This document shows positions 46,213 to 56,769 of a stretch of 64,000 bases of DNA, in pieces; the stretch's first letter is position 1; each line of letters starts with the position of its first letter. Made by a program: the position numbers and the translations under genes. Origin of the DNA: Siphonodentalium dalli (lineage: Eukaryota > Mollusca > Scaphopoda > Gadilida > Siphonodentaliidae); the NCBI GenBank assembly GCA_032622095.1, contig CP136069.1:126439450-126503449 (forward strand). The letters run 5' to 3'. The notes under the pieces were generated by a model. The model was not told where the DNA came from and made no database searches. It saw nothing but the letters and a program-made list of their open reading frames with translations.

Positions 46213-46641
46213 GCAAGTTCGACCAAATTTACACTCTGTAAACAGCTTGGGAATGTTTATTATATTGGGGCATTGTCTTTATTTGGATAGTTATTTATTA
46301 TTCTTTTATTGGCTTTCATAGCGTTCGTGAACAAAAATTGTGTACTGCGAAGCGAGTGCGAATAAAATAGCGTCCTTAGTTACTATGCAACGGACTACAA
46401 ATATCGTTACGCGCAAGTACTTTTGGGTCGTTTTTGTTGCACTGATAAAATCTCGACCTAATGTAATTATCCGATATAATTACATTAGCTTTGATAAACT
46501 CAACGGCAATTTACTATAGAAAATGAAGTGGGTGTAATTATAAGCGAAATAACCGTTCATTAAGTTTGATGTTGAGCGCCGTGCGTTATTAAAATAATGG
46601 ATCATAGTTTGTAAAATAATGTACTATCCATTATCCTACAT

Positions 46642-47199
46642 CTATTAACAGGACGCGGCGAACAAAGGAGATCCGTCATGGTCATGTTTTAATTCCACAA
46701 TATACTAATGTATATATATGTAATGGTCGAGACTGCATCTAGCACAATATATATAGTCATTCTCTTAACCATAATCTGTCATTATTGGCGAGAACGCAGT
46801 TGTTTGTGAAACGATTGGCTTTCCGTAGTTAGCTCACTGCATGCCAGATGCCACCTCGAGAGTTTAAACATAAAATGTGACTTAAATGATAACTTTATTC
46901 ATGATATTTGCGGATGCTATCTATTAACAGGACGCGGCGAACAAAGGAGATCCGTCATGGTCATGTTTTAATTCCACAATATACTAATGTATATATATGT
47001 AATGGTCGAGACTGCATCTAGCACAATATATATAGTCATTCTCTTAACCATAATCTGTCATTATTGGCGAGAACGCAGTTGTTTGTGAAACGATTGGCTT
47101 TCCGTAGTTAGCTCACTGCATGCCAGATGCCACCTCGAGAGTTTAAACATAAAATGTGACTTAAATGATAACTTTATTCATGATATTTGCGGATGCTAT
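46642..47199 (+). repeat. 279-bp internal tandem duplication in copy 2
   Basis: The block from CTATTAACAGGACGCGGCG to GCGGATGCTAT (46642-46920) is repeated at 46921-47199. The junction TGCTAT|CTATTAAC shares CTAT, consistent with slippage or microhomology-mediated duplication. It is single-copy in the first segmental copy. Confidence 0.85.
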
Positions 47200-48078
47200 C
47201 TTGCAGTAAATAGGTTAATACATAGTTGACTAGCATTTCGCATAATTAATGTACTTATGGGTGAGAAAAACTTAGTGAAAGATTACCGGTCAATGGGACA
47301 CATCTATACCCGTTCCAATCCCTATCACTGTATGTGCTACATTGAAAGTACGCAAGTGACCGTGACGAAGTTCACCGATTAACCCGTATACCTGTTCCCG
47401 TCGGACGGGTATCGCAAACTCGCTATTATCTCAATAACAGACACTCACAATTTGTTATCGGTATCTCGTTATAACACAACCCATTTTGGCTTTTTCTTCC
47501 TGGCCCACTACCACGCCGAACAGAAAACACATGAATATATAATTCACGAAGAATGTAGCGTGTCCCGAATCCGATTTATTGTTGCCTAGGTTACACGCCC
47601 ACGTTGCCATTCGCTTAACGATATCCGAAATAACCCTTTTTTCTAAATGGATTATCCCATCAGTTATAAAAGTATACATTGGATCGGTATTTTTTATTCA
47701 TTTGGAGGGGTGTTCAGGTAATAAAAACAGACGACAGATTATAAAACAAATGATATACATCATGAGCAGAGTTATTCATAATCATTGGTGGGAAATGTTA
47801 ATGGTCGTTTGTGGAACTCATAATCTGAATATATTTAGGTCCAATATGAACCTTTTTGCCAGATGATATGTTGGAGTAGCAAAATAATAAAATTGCCAAT
47901 ATATATATGAGTATAGGATATGTTTGTCATGTGCGCGAAGAGCACAGATGCAGGGGCCATACATGTAGGTCTATAACGCACAAAGTGGCCCCAGTCCTCC
48001 CCCGACGATGAATAAGGCTACCGAAGAGATCCTGTTTCAGCTTGTATCCAATATTAAATCCAGTCACCAAATGGTTAA

Positions 48079-48461
48079 CCCTTTACCCAGCAGAACGGCC
48101 CTGTGCCAATGCATTCTCTTATATATGCGAGTCGACCATAGGTCGCCTCGCATATATAAGAGAATGCATTGGCTTAACACATTAAAAATGATAAAATTGT
48201 CAAAGAATGTAGAAAAATATTATAAAAAATGTTAAAATGTTAAGGCCAATGCATTCTCTTATATATGCGAGGCGATATATGGTCGACTCGCATATATAAG
48301 AGAATGCATTGGCACAGGGCATAACTGTAACCATCACAATGTGGTCAATGATCCGGTTCCAATGATATCCATATTTGTATGGTGTTATTGGGACAGACCG
48401 AAGATATTTTAGACGGTTGAAGCTTTATTTGGGCGTTTTGGCCGGTTTGTTGGGTAAAGGG
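48079..48461. mobile_element. piggyBac-like MITE, copy 2
   Basis: Same 383-bp element as at 35624, with the same TTAA flanks (48075-48078, 48462-48465) and both mirrored hairpins. It was carried by the segmental duplication, not inserted independently. Confidence 0.85.
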
Positions 48462-48897
48462 TTAATATTGGTTAATTTATCACTGCATCGCTGTGGAATT
48501 GTTTGCCTTGAGTTCTTGATTTTTTATTTTACGCAAATTATAGAGCGGAATGTATTTGTACTCGTGTTATGACTCTATTGTCAATATACCGATATCTTGT
48601 ACACCGATGGTATCCTCGTGTAAATGGCTTGGTGTCACGGTATCTCTCAGATGGCAGTATACCAAAACGACGTTCATCTGAACTGAAATTGTTCGCACTG
48701 ATTGCCGCCCTGATTGTCACAGTGCGTGACATCATATTAAGTACTTCTCTTGAGTAGAATAGCCTTGTTCGCATTAGCCCAAGTCATATGGGAATCCACA
48801 TTCGAAATTAGATTGAAGTTGTTAAATGACAGGACAGAATTGCATATCTATGCAGTTGGCTGCGTTAAGACCACTTTAATCCACTCTCGTCTTGGAT

Positions 48898-49611
48898 ATT
48901 GAGTTCGGACAACAACCTCTTTCACTGCAAAGTGAAAAATCGGTCGATATATCCAGACCATGCAGTATCCGCGATAATTACATTTGAAAACATGTGCACC
49001 GTCACACAATATTAGAAAGTTTAAAGGCCCATGTAATTTTTGAGTCACCGATTATTTTCCATATTGTCTTAATGTACGGTTTTAATAACAATCTATGAGA
49101 CAAAATATAATTAAAATACTATAATTCATCACCATTTCGAACGTCTGTGTCTCATAAGGTGCCCATAGAGTAATATAAAACAGCTGGAATAATAGAAACA
49201 TTTCACCCGTTGCGGCTCCCAGAATGCAACAGAATTCAAAATATTGTTTATTTTCAATGGAAGGGGAATAACTCTATATCTAAATATATAGAGTTATTCT
49301 CCTTCCATTTAAAATAATATACTTTGTGCAGAAATTTGAGCACAGGACACACGTTGCTTTCTAAAAAAAACAACAACATGTTCACATTTTATTACATCGA
49401 ATAATTTGAAAATACAATGTTTTGGAACTTCTTCTTTCAAATGGTATATAATATGGCATATATTTTATTTAATGTGGTCTGGGGGTTCGAAAAGTAAGTG
49501 GGCCTATTACGGTCCCTAGCTTTGCTCAAAATGTTCAGCAGATGTAAATGTCATGCCTGACACAGCAGCAGGTGGATATTTCAGAACGAAGATTTTAGAG
49601 ATCTGCGAATC
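48898..49611. other. No gene; one short palindrome
   Basis: Unique-looking sequence after the duplication. At about 49250-49316 there is a palindrome with arms TGGAAGGGGAATAACTCTATAT / ATATAGAGTTATTCTCCTTCCA and an A/T loop. No coding signal. Confidence 0.45.
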
Positions 49612-50866
49612 AGGGGTGTCGCATCGAATCGAATATCGATATCGAATCTCCTTCCCGATATCGACAGCGAATCGAATCTCGAATCGAATCGGGTGGTCAA
49701 TATTGACCATTGTTAATGTTGGTGCTATCGTGACAATCAACTGCAATTCACTACATACTATATAACAATATTACTATCCATAAGGCACTAGATACTATAT
49801 AACAATATTACTATCCATAAGCATCCTTTGGAACTTGTGTTTATTGAGGAAGATCGTGACATACAAATCACTCTTATGGAGTGTTTGCGCTATTTTGCAT
49901 TGACTTTCTATGTAGTTAAATGTGTGTCATGTTGAACATGACTGTAACGTGACAGTCTCCTATAAACTGGATATCCTTCCGCGTTGGCAACGGTATGATG
50001 GGAAAACTCTTTGGGATGTTTTTTGGAACACTTCCCATTTTCCATACATGGTGAATTTGGATTTAATCCACCGCATGGTCCGTGGATCATGCATTTATTC
50101 ACTATCTCGTACAGGACAGGTTCAGTTTCATGATCTGGACGGTAGAGTGCAAATATTGCATTCGGGGACCATGTTAGATCTCAGGTTTTCTTTGACCATG
50201 CAATCGGCGTGAAATTTGGTGTGTCACCTTTTACGACAAACTATAGGTCGTGGTACAAATTTGGCCCACATTGCACGCATGGTTGAAAAGTTATAAACGC
50301 GCCAAAAGCGTGACCGAGTTATACACACACACACACAGATACACACACAGACAGACGACGGGTTATATATATAGACAGTATAAGACAATTCAATCAACGT
50401 ATAACAAATCCGACGGAAGTCACTTGTCTATATTATTTAATAAATATTCGACACACTCGGACACTATAGTTTACCGTTCATATATATAATTGTTGCAGTC
50501 CAATGGTAGTTATCTGGATAACTTTTCACCTGACGATAGATCAAACACCTATATGACAGTAGTTGTCTTCCCAGAAGGGGGTACAGCAAACACATAAATT
50601 ACAAGTGTTAAACGTAATAATTTATCGTATCGAAACTTGAGCCAACACGCTCGATTTTCTGGTAGAGAAAAAGAAACTGAATGTATGACATTCCTTTAAT
50701 TCTGTCGCAGATAACTGGTCGTACAGAATGACGTTCATTCAAGAACGTAATAGACCGGTTGTATCAAGGTTTCTGTTGTGTCCACTATAATGTTACGTGA
50801 AAAATATCGGGTGACCGATATCGACATCGAATCTCGAATATTCGCAGGTCCCTAGAAAATTTGTTC
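49612..50866. mobile_element. Possible DNA element bounded by CGAATCGAAT / ATCGATATCG repeats
   Basis: The left edge CAGGGGTGTCGCATCGAATC is followed by ATCGATATCG-type repeats (to about 49692). The right edge has CGATATCGACATCGAATCTCG and ends GGTCCCTAG near 50864. These are loosely inverted and hAT-like (CAGGGG). I could not find matching target-site duplications, so the boundaries are weak. The interior includes a Helitron protein fragment and an (AC)n run near 50324-50352. Confidence 0.35.
49900..50110 (-). pseudogene. Helitron Rep/helicase protein fragment
   Basis: A minus-strand frame of about 64 codons contains [28 protein letters not shown] and GYPVYRR in the order and spacing of the conserved Cys/His-rich linker of Helitron proteins (between the HUH Rep region and the PIF1-like helicase). 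No HUH motif or helicase Walker motifs are recognisable nearby, so this is an isolated fragment. It shows that autonomous Helitrons existed in this genome. Confidence 0.8.
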
Positions 50867-50909
50867 AGATTAATATTGCCCCCGCGTGTGTTTTGTGCGG
50901 ACATGTATT

Positions 50910-52021
50910 CAGAGACGTGGCGACAGGGGGGGGTTTGGGGGGTGTCTCATCCCTCCCCAACTTTGGTCAATATTTTCAACAGTTGGAAATTTCATACCTG
51001 ACACAACATTAGTTGGAAATTTCACACCAACAATAGGTTGAAAATGTACCTGTAGTTTGATTTTCAAACAATTTATTGGGGGGAATTTATTGTTTTTGGA
51101 CCAATATTTGCATATTTTCCTTCTTTTGGTAAAAATTTAGGACTGAAATGGCCATCAGTTAGAAATTTTCCAACCTTAAGGGGGTGTCAGGTTGGAAATT
51201 TCCAACACTTAGAAAGTTTGTGTCCTGGACCCTCCCCCATAGCCAGTCAAAAAACTTCTAGTTAATTTAAGAAAATAATATTGTCCTACATTTGGTCAAA
51301 ATTGTCACTGGAATTTTCATCAGTTTGAAATTTCCAACTCTATGAATGCTTGAGGCTAGTCTAGATGCTAGGATTTTGCTATTTTCTTGTTGAGATTTCA
51401 AAATTTTCGCACACCGGACCGAACTCCTGGTCCCTCCACGTGGCAAATAAAAAACTGCTAATGAGTTTAAGAAAACAATATTTTACTACAATTGGTTAAA
51501 ATTGTTGACTGAAATGGTCATCAGTTGGATAATTTCCAAACTAAGGGAGAGTATGAGGTTGGAAATTTCCAACACTAGGAAAGCTGAGGTCAGTCTAGAT
51601 GCTAGGATTTAGCGATTTTCTTGTTTAGTTTTCAAAATTTTCTCACACCGGGCCGAACAACCATGGTCGGCCCGGTGTGTCCTGGTCTATTGCCCGTAGT
51701 CGTGTGCATTTGTCTGGAGTTAGACCACTAGATGTTAGAATTTGTGCAATTTTCGGGTTCAAAATATATGAATATTATCATACCGGGTAGATAGAATCAT
51801 GGTTTATAACTAGGCTATTAGGCCTGTGAACACTTAGGTGCAAGGAGGGAATGAAATTATGCAAATCCTTTGGTCTGATTCAAGGGTGTTTTGGTTTGAT
51901 TGAAGGGGCGGGGTGCAAATGGAATTATGCAAAACCGTCTCTCTGGTCTTATTCAAGGGGGGTGCAGTTGGAATTATCAAGGTGGACACCCCCCAACGGA
52001 GACCATCTAGCCACGTCCCTG
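50910..52021. mobile_element. hAT-like non-autonomous transposon, copy 2
   Basis: Related along its length to the element at 28233. The ends are CAGAGACGTGGC and CAGGGACGTGGC (right end complemented), with a perfect 8-bp target-site duplication CATGTATT (50902-50909, 52022-52029). It differs by indels, especially in the G/C-runs and towards the right end. Different TSDs show two independent insertions of one family. Confidence 0.85.
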
Positions 52022-52029
52022 CATGTATT

Positions 52030-53760
52030 GTCACTATATGTCGATTATGTACTGTAGCTTGTTAACTCATGCATTATAATTGCATGGACATCCCAAAAAG
52101 GGCGGAATTACACATTACGTCGTTTCGATGGCCGTCGTTTGAAATTGCAGTCACTTTGTTCCATATATTATCACTCTAGCTAAAATTAGTGATATATTGG
52201 TGTATGTAATCCCCGAACCAAAGTCAAGATGGTTGCCAAATCGGCAACCGAAAGGAGAAAAATGAATAATTTAATTATTATACCGGTACAACATCAATAT
52301 CATCCGCGATATATATAGCATGGCCAACGTGGACACGTTTTGCTGTCCTTTTCAGGCATGGCTAATCGTTATACAATGCTGGTTTGATTTATGTCAAAAC
52401 TTTTATTGACTTCACATAATAGTGATTTTAAAATGCCATATGCGATTCACGATTATAGACAAGTTTTGGAAGTAACAAAGGTTATCAATAGAACAATGAA
52501 AAACGAGTTAACCATGCTTAAAGTATGGTATAATTATAATTATTTATGTATACTGTTATGCCGATTATATTTATTCTGCCTGCCAAAATGAACGTTCGCA
52601 TTGTTACGTTTTCGAGTATATTTATAACCACATATGGAAAGTATGTCACGCAGATAAAAACGTTCTTAAAAATTATTGCCGAATAATACCGTGGCTGCAG
52701 GTATACAGGAAATCTCCAAATTCAAGTAAATACATATTCCTGGGGTCCAAATAATTATACGCACATGCTTATTATTCTTTGGCATTTTTTCCCGCCCTGT
52801 CTGGTGCTTATTTTGCCCCGTCAATCAGGTCGGACAAATATAGTGCAAACATGTTAGTGGAAGTCTGTGTGGTAACCCCTATACAACAACACAATTAATC
52901 TGATCTCAGTTCATTTCTAGCTTTCACGTCATATTGTAGTATCACACAGACTGGCAGTTGAGTTTACTCTGAAATGTTCTCGTTTTCAATGAGCATGATC
53001 TTTCGGGTCATAAATTTATTGGTGATGCATTTGTATTCTTGAGTGATATAAATATATATGCCTGATGGTATATATAACAGACTGAATTGCTTCCATATTA
53101 TAAGTTGCCAGCCTGTACTGTTAGAGGCCCCCACCCCCCTTTTCGTACGCCGTATTCCATTCCCTGTTATGAGGTACGCCGTATTCCGGCCCCTCTGTTA
53201 TGAGGTATTCGGTATTCCAAATATACCGGTATTCGTACGCCGACCTTCCAAAAAATGAAGTTTTCATATATTTTTATGTATTCCATATGGCTGTTAACTG
53301 GTATTCCGTATTCCACCCTCTGTATTAAGTGGTATTCCGTATTCCATGGGGGTGGGGGTGGGGGCCTCCTGTTATTCCGCTCATAGTCTTACTGGTTTCA
53401 CCAGAATTGCACATGCATGTGCATGTAGTATTATTCCGCGCATTATGCTTGTTTTTGAGTTTGTACCCTTAAGTTAATCATCAGTCAAAAACATATGCAT
53501 AAAAATAACTTATCGAATATGTCATAATTTTACCCTTGGTAGTAGTTCAGATAATAAGTTCAACAAACGATCATAGTTGAACTTATTATCTGAACATTTC
53601 CTCACCACTGAATCGGAATCATGCTGCACTGTCTGTAATCTGTTGTCTGCTTATATTTCCCAAACGCCCCTCCAGATGATTAATAGACCCTTCCAATATA
53701 TACTTTTATAACCAAGTGAGAGAATTCATTTAGTAAAGAAATGGTTAACACACGTTCGTT
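52030..53760. other. Upstream region of the GPCR gene, no recognised exon
   Basis: AT-rich. About 53130-53370 holds degenerate repeats of GGTATTCCGTATTCCA and GTACGCC, flanked by GGCCCCCACCCCC-type runs in opposite orientation (about 53126 and 53347-53367), as in a small inverted-repeat element. A palindrome with 20-bp arms (GTTCAGATAATAAGTTCAAC) lies at 53545-53595. The promoter and first exon of the receptor may lie here or further upstream. I cannot place them. Confidence 0.4.
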
Positions 53761-53771
53761 TCTTTCAGATC
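53755..53771 (+). promoter_or_regulatory. Probable splice acceptor in the GPCR 5' UTR
   Basis: A pyrimidine-rich stretch ending TTTCTTTCAG lies immediately upstream of the ATG of the receptor ORF. It fits an animal 3' splice site, suggesting that a non-coding first exon is spliced to the coding exon. Confidence 0.5.
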
Positions 53772-53774
53772 ATC

Positions 53775-54914
53775 ATGGATGAAGTCAGCAAAACCATCGG
53801 CATCGCTAACGACACAACTAAACTAATCCTCTACCATCTGATGAACATGGACTCGAATGCAGAAGTCGGGACGAAAGTTGCAAAAAACATAACGTCGGTA
53901 TCAACAGGACATCTATTCTTCTCGTATTTCACTCTGGTTATCGTATTTACGGGCGTGATAGGAAACGTGTTATCTGTGTTCGTTTTTATGTCAGCGAACA
54001 TGCGAAAGTTGGCAGCCAGCACATATTTAGCGGCCTTGTCCTTCTCTGATACAATGTCTCTTCTGACGTATGTTCTCGTTGAGTGGTTACAGCGAGCACT
54101 TCCGTTTTTCACAGGCGAACCTGTGTATACTTTTGACAACTTGATAATTTTCAAGTGCCAGATGCGACTCTATTTCTCGTACGTTTTCCGTTTTCTCTCA
54201 GCATGGTTGATAGTGGCGTTTACCATCGAAAGATTCATCGCAGTGTGTTACCCATTAAAACTGATGGTACTTTCGTCTGTTGCCGGAGCTAGAAGAAACA
54301 TCCTTTCTATATTCACAATCGCTTGCATTGCGCTCCTATTCAAGCCGGTTCTCAGCGGTGTATATCCAGTGCACATGCGCGGAAATATCACTCTGAACGT
54401 CTGCACGAGCAACACGAGACATGAGCGGTTATCGTTTATCCTCGACGTTCTTTACTCCTGCTCCATTACCGTAATTCCAGTGTTTCTCATAATAATTTTG
54501 AATATCTCAATTATCCGTAAAATAGTCATGCGCAGACGATCGCAACTCGCCGCATGCGTGGTGACGTCAGAAAACGTCATAACTCTAGAGTTCACAGTTA
54601 TCCTGTTGTTCATCTCCTTTTGCTTCGTTGGACTGAATATCCCATATTTCTCCATGTGGTGTTTACAATATTTTCGTAAAAGGAGCATCGTTGTTGACGG
54701 TGAGAACGTTGCTGAACGCTCTTCATTCAGCGATGAAGATTCTTTAATCATGACGAGAACAATATTCTTCCTAAATTACTGCATTAACTTTTTCCTCTAT
54801 TGCATAACTGGTGCGTATTTTAGACGGAGTCTGAAGCTTCTATTCCGAATCGGCTACAGGAGAAGATCGGAAAGCTTATCGACTAACATAAGGAGTAAGA
54901 ATTCTTGGCTATGA
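53775..54914 (+). CDS. Rhodopsin-class G protein-coupled receptor, neuropeptide-receptor-like
   Basis: An intact 379-residue frame with seven hydrophobic segments. It would sit in the plasma membrane and signal through heterotrimeric G proteins. The N-terminus is extracellular with sequons at N12 and N38. TM1 (about 48-71) has G63-N64. TM2 has LAALSFSD with D92. C128 before TM3 and C210 in the second outer loop can form the conserved disulphide. TM3 ends E152-R153-F154 (an ERF version of DRY) followed by IAVCYPL. TM7 has NYCINFFLYCITG in place of NPxxY, followed by a basic helix-8 region (FRRSLKLLF). Length fits a peptide receptor and the coding part is one exon. The ATG has A at -3 and G at +4. 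TM3/TM7 variants like these are common in invertebrate orphan peptide receptors. The ligand is unknown. No AATAAA was found close downstream. Confidence 0.9.
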   Translation: MDEVSKTIGIANDTTKLILYHLMNMDSNAEVGTKVAKNITSVSTGHLFFSYFTLVIVFTGVIGNVLSVFVFMSANMRKLAASTYLAALSFSDTMSLLTYVLVEWLQRALPFFTGEPVYTFDNLIIFKCQMRLYFSYVFRFLSAWLIVAFTIERFIAVCYPLKLMVLSSVAGARRNILSIFTIACIALLFKPVLSGVYPVHMRGNITLNVCTSNTRHERLSFILDVLYSCSITVIPVFLIIILNISIIRKIVMRRRSQLAACVVTSENVITLEFTVILLFISFCFVGLNIPYFSMWCLQYFRKRSIVVDGENVAERSSFSDEDSLIMTRTIFFLNYCINFFLYCITGAYFRRSLKLLFRIGYRRRSESLSTNIRSKNSWL

Positions 54915-56760
54915 AGACTGGGAGAATTATTTGAAATGAACGACAGTGAAGCGGATTTTTTCCCCCGTTTCTTGTGGATAAAATATGTTACACGTGGATA
55001 TTGTTCCCTTTGTTTTGCATCATGAGCATATCAGAGAGATTCCGCTTGTAACATTTGACATGTAGCTTGTAAAGTAAATTGCAGCATGTGATAGTGACAA
55101 TTAATACGAGACAACTCAAACAAAATTTAATGCCTGAAATTATAGGGAACATCTCGTTACAAGACTTTTGCAGTATATTAACAAATGTCGTTTCAAAAGG
55201 CACACCTCTGTAGCAGTTGAAGTCAAAAGAGCTTGTGGCAATCGGCTGGGTTATAAATTAGAAGAATCAATCACCATAGAATATTCTATTATAACTAATC
55301 CTAAGCTATCTTCCAAACAAAAAACGATTTTCCTCAAATGGCGGTTTAATGCCTACACGTTACGCGCCATAACCTACAAGCGGAATCTCTCTATTTAGAT
55401 CATTCAAACATGACATACAATTACTGCAATACAGAGATAAACAGTTGGCATATAGGTGCACTTTCGCTTTTCAAACAAAGTCCCATACATCCACACATGG
55501 ATGTGCGTATTTTACAATATATATAAGGACGATAACATCGTAAATGAAAGTGTCAATGACACTGTATAAAAGAGCTCAACTTGGGAAGGAGTTAATTATT
55601 TTGCTGAGCAATGAATAGAATGATAAAGAGGAAGGAGAGTATAATAGAGTCACACCGAAGATCCATCTGAAGTTTGGCGATGATCGGATGAGGGATGAGG
55701 TCTGCTGGGTGCGCCAAAGGATTTAATCATGCAAAAAGTAAAGTCCAAGATGGCTGTCGGCGGCCATGTTTTTCATCGAAAATTGTTTCAAATTTGATAG
55801 CTCCCATATGGAGGTGATTCTAAACATGCCTGTAATTTTTCAAATCAATTCTCCAATAAATGTGGTGTGCCGGATTCAAATTTGAGATCCAAGATGGCTG
55901 CTGGCGGCCATGTTTTAAAAAAACAAATTTCTGTCAAAATAGGAGTTCCCATCTAGAGGTCACCCGTAGATCCATATGAAGTTTGATGACGATCTTATGA
56001 GAGACGTGGCCTGTAGTGTAGGGTGTGCCGAAGGATTGAGTCATACAAAGAGTAAATTCGATAGATCTCATCAACAGGTGATCAAAATCGTGCCTGCACA
56101 ATTTAACAGTGATCCGGCCATAAATACGGGATGTAGGGTGTGCCGATGGATTCAAATTTGAAATCCGAGATGGCTGCTGGCGGCCATGTTTTCATCGAAA
56201 TTCGGAAATTCAGCTCCCATCTCGGAAGCTACGTATATATGAAGTTAGGTGAAGATCGGATGAGGGATGCGGCCCGTAGGGAGCGCTGAAGAAAATTGTT
56301 TACTAAAAATGAATGGACAAAACATGTTACACGTGGATATTGTTAATTTCATGCTTCTACGTGAGCATGATAAAAATCATTCAAACGCGACCTCATAACT
56401 GCGATACAGAGATCCAAAGATGAATTAATTGTTCATACTAAGGCCCATAACTCAGCAAAACAGAATGGACGATATAATTTCCCCTATGGTGGATCATCGG
56501 CATATTAAAGAGAAGTCTACGTTTTCATTCGACATTTACAAAGCAGCTATTTGAAAATTCATCTGCGAAAATCGATATTGCTCTGACTGTACAAATCAAC
56601 AAGTGAAACAAAATAACAATAATATTAATATACAAAGTGTACTAAATTGAATCCACTATCCCTTCCGAATCTCGTGTCAGAAAATATATCTCTCCACAAA
56701 ACATATATATAAATCACTTACATCAATCCCTCTTATATCGCTTTCGCCACATTCTATATA
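54915..56760. repeat. Dispersed repeats with GATGGCTGCTGGCGGCC subunits
   Basis: GTTACACGTGGATATTGTT occurs near 54986 and again near 56324, flanking 1.3 kb. Between them, about 55655-56290 has two to three diverged tandem units of ~260-310 bp. Each has AGATCCATNTGAAGTTTG, GGATGAGGGATG, GTGCGCC/GTGTGCCGAAGGATT and AAGATGGCTGCTGGCGGCCATG. Probably a non-autonomous element inserted behind the receptor gene. No gene was recognised, and the receptor's 3' UTR must lie in its first part. Confidence 0.5.
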
Positions 56761-56769
56761 CATTAAGTA

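Larger units (their letters stand above)
42962..46541. mobile_element. 3.58-kb composite insert in copy 2
   Basis: Absent from copy 1, where CGTTCA joins AAGCGAAATAACC directly (about 34366). The insert starts exactly at the left arm of a 157-bp palindrome (TTAAGAAATAATCTCGG) and ends GGTGTAATTAT. It contains, nested, an array of ~120-150-bp repeats with a 5S rRNA-like segment, a 136-bp MITE and a 1351-bp TIR transposon. I could not establish a target-site duplication for the whole insert. Confidence 0.75.
36445..48897 (+). repeat. Tandem segmental duplication, copy 2 (12.45 kb, expanded)
   Basis: Direct copy of 30440-36444, ending at the same GTCTTGGAT. Removing a 2575-bp Helitron (38728-41302), a 3580-bp composite insert (42962-46541) and a 279-bp tandem duplication (46642-47199) leaves about 6.02 kb, the size of copy 1. 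The insertions therefore happened after duplication, or were lost from copy 1. Confidence 0.92.

Noticed and set aside
50324-50360. (AC)n run as a regulatory element
   Set aside because: Simple microsatellite within transposon-derived DNA. No supporting context.
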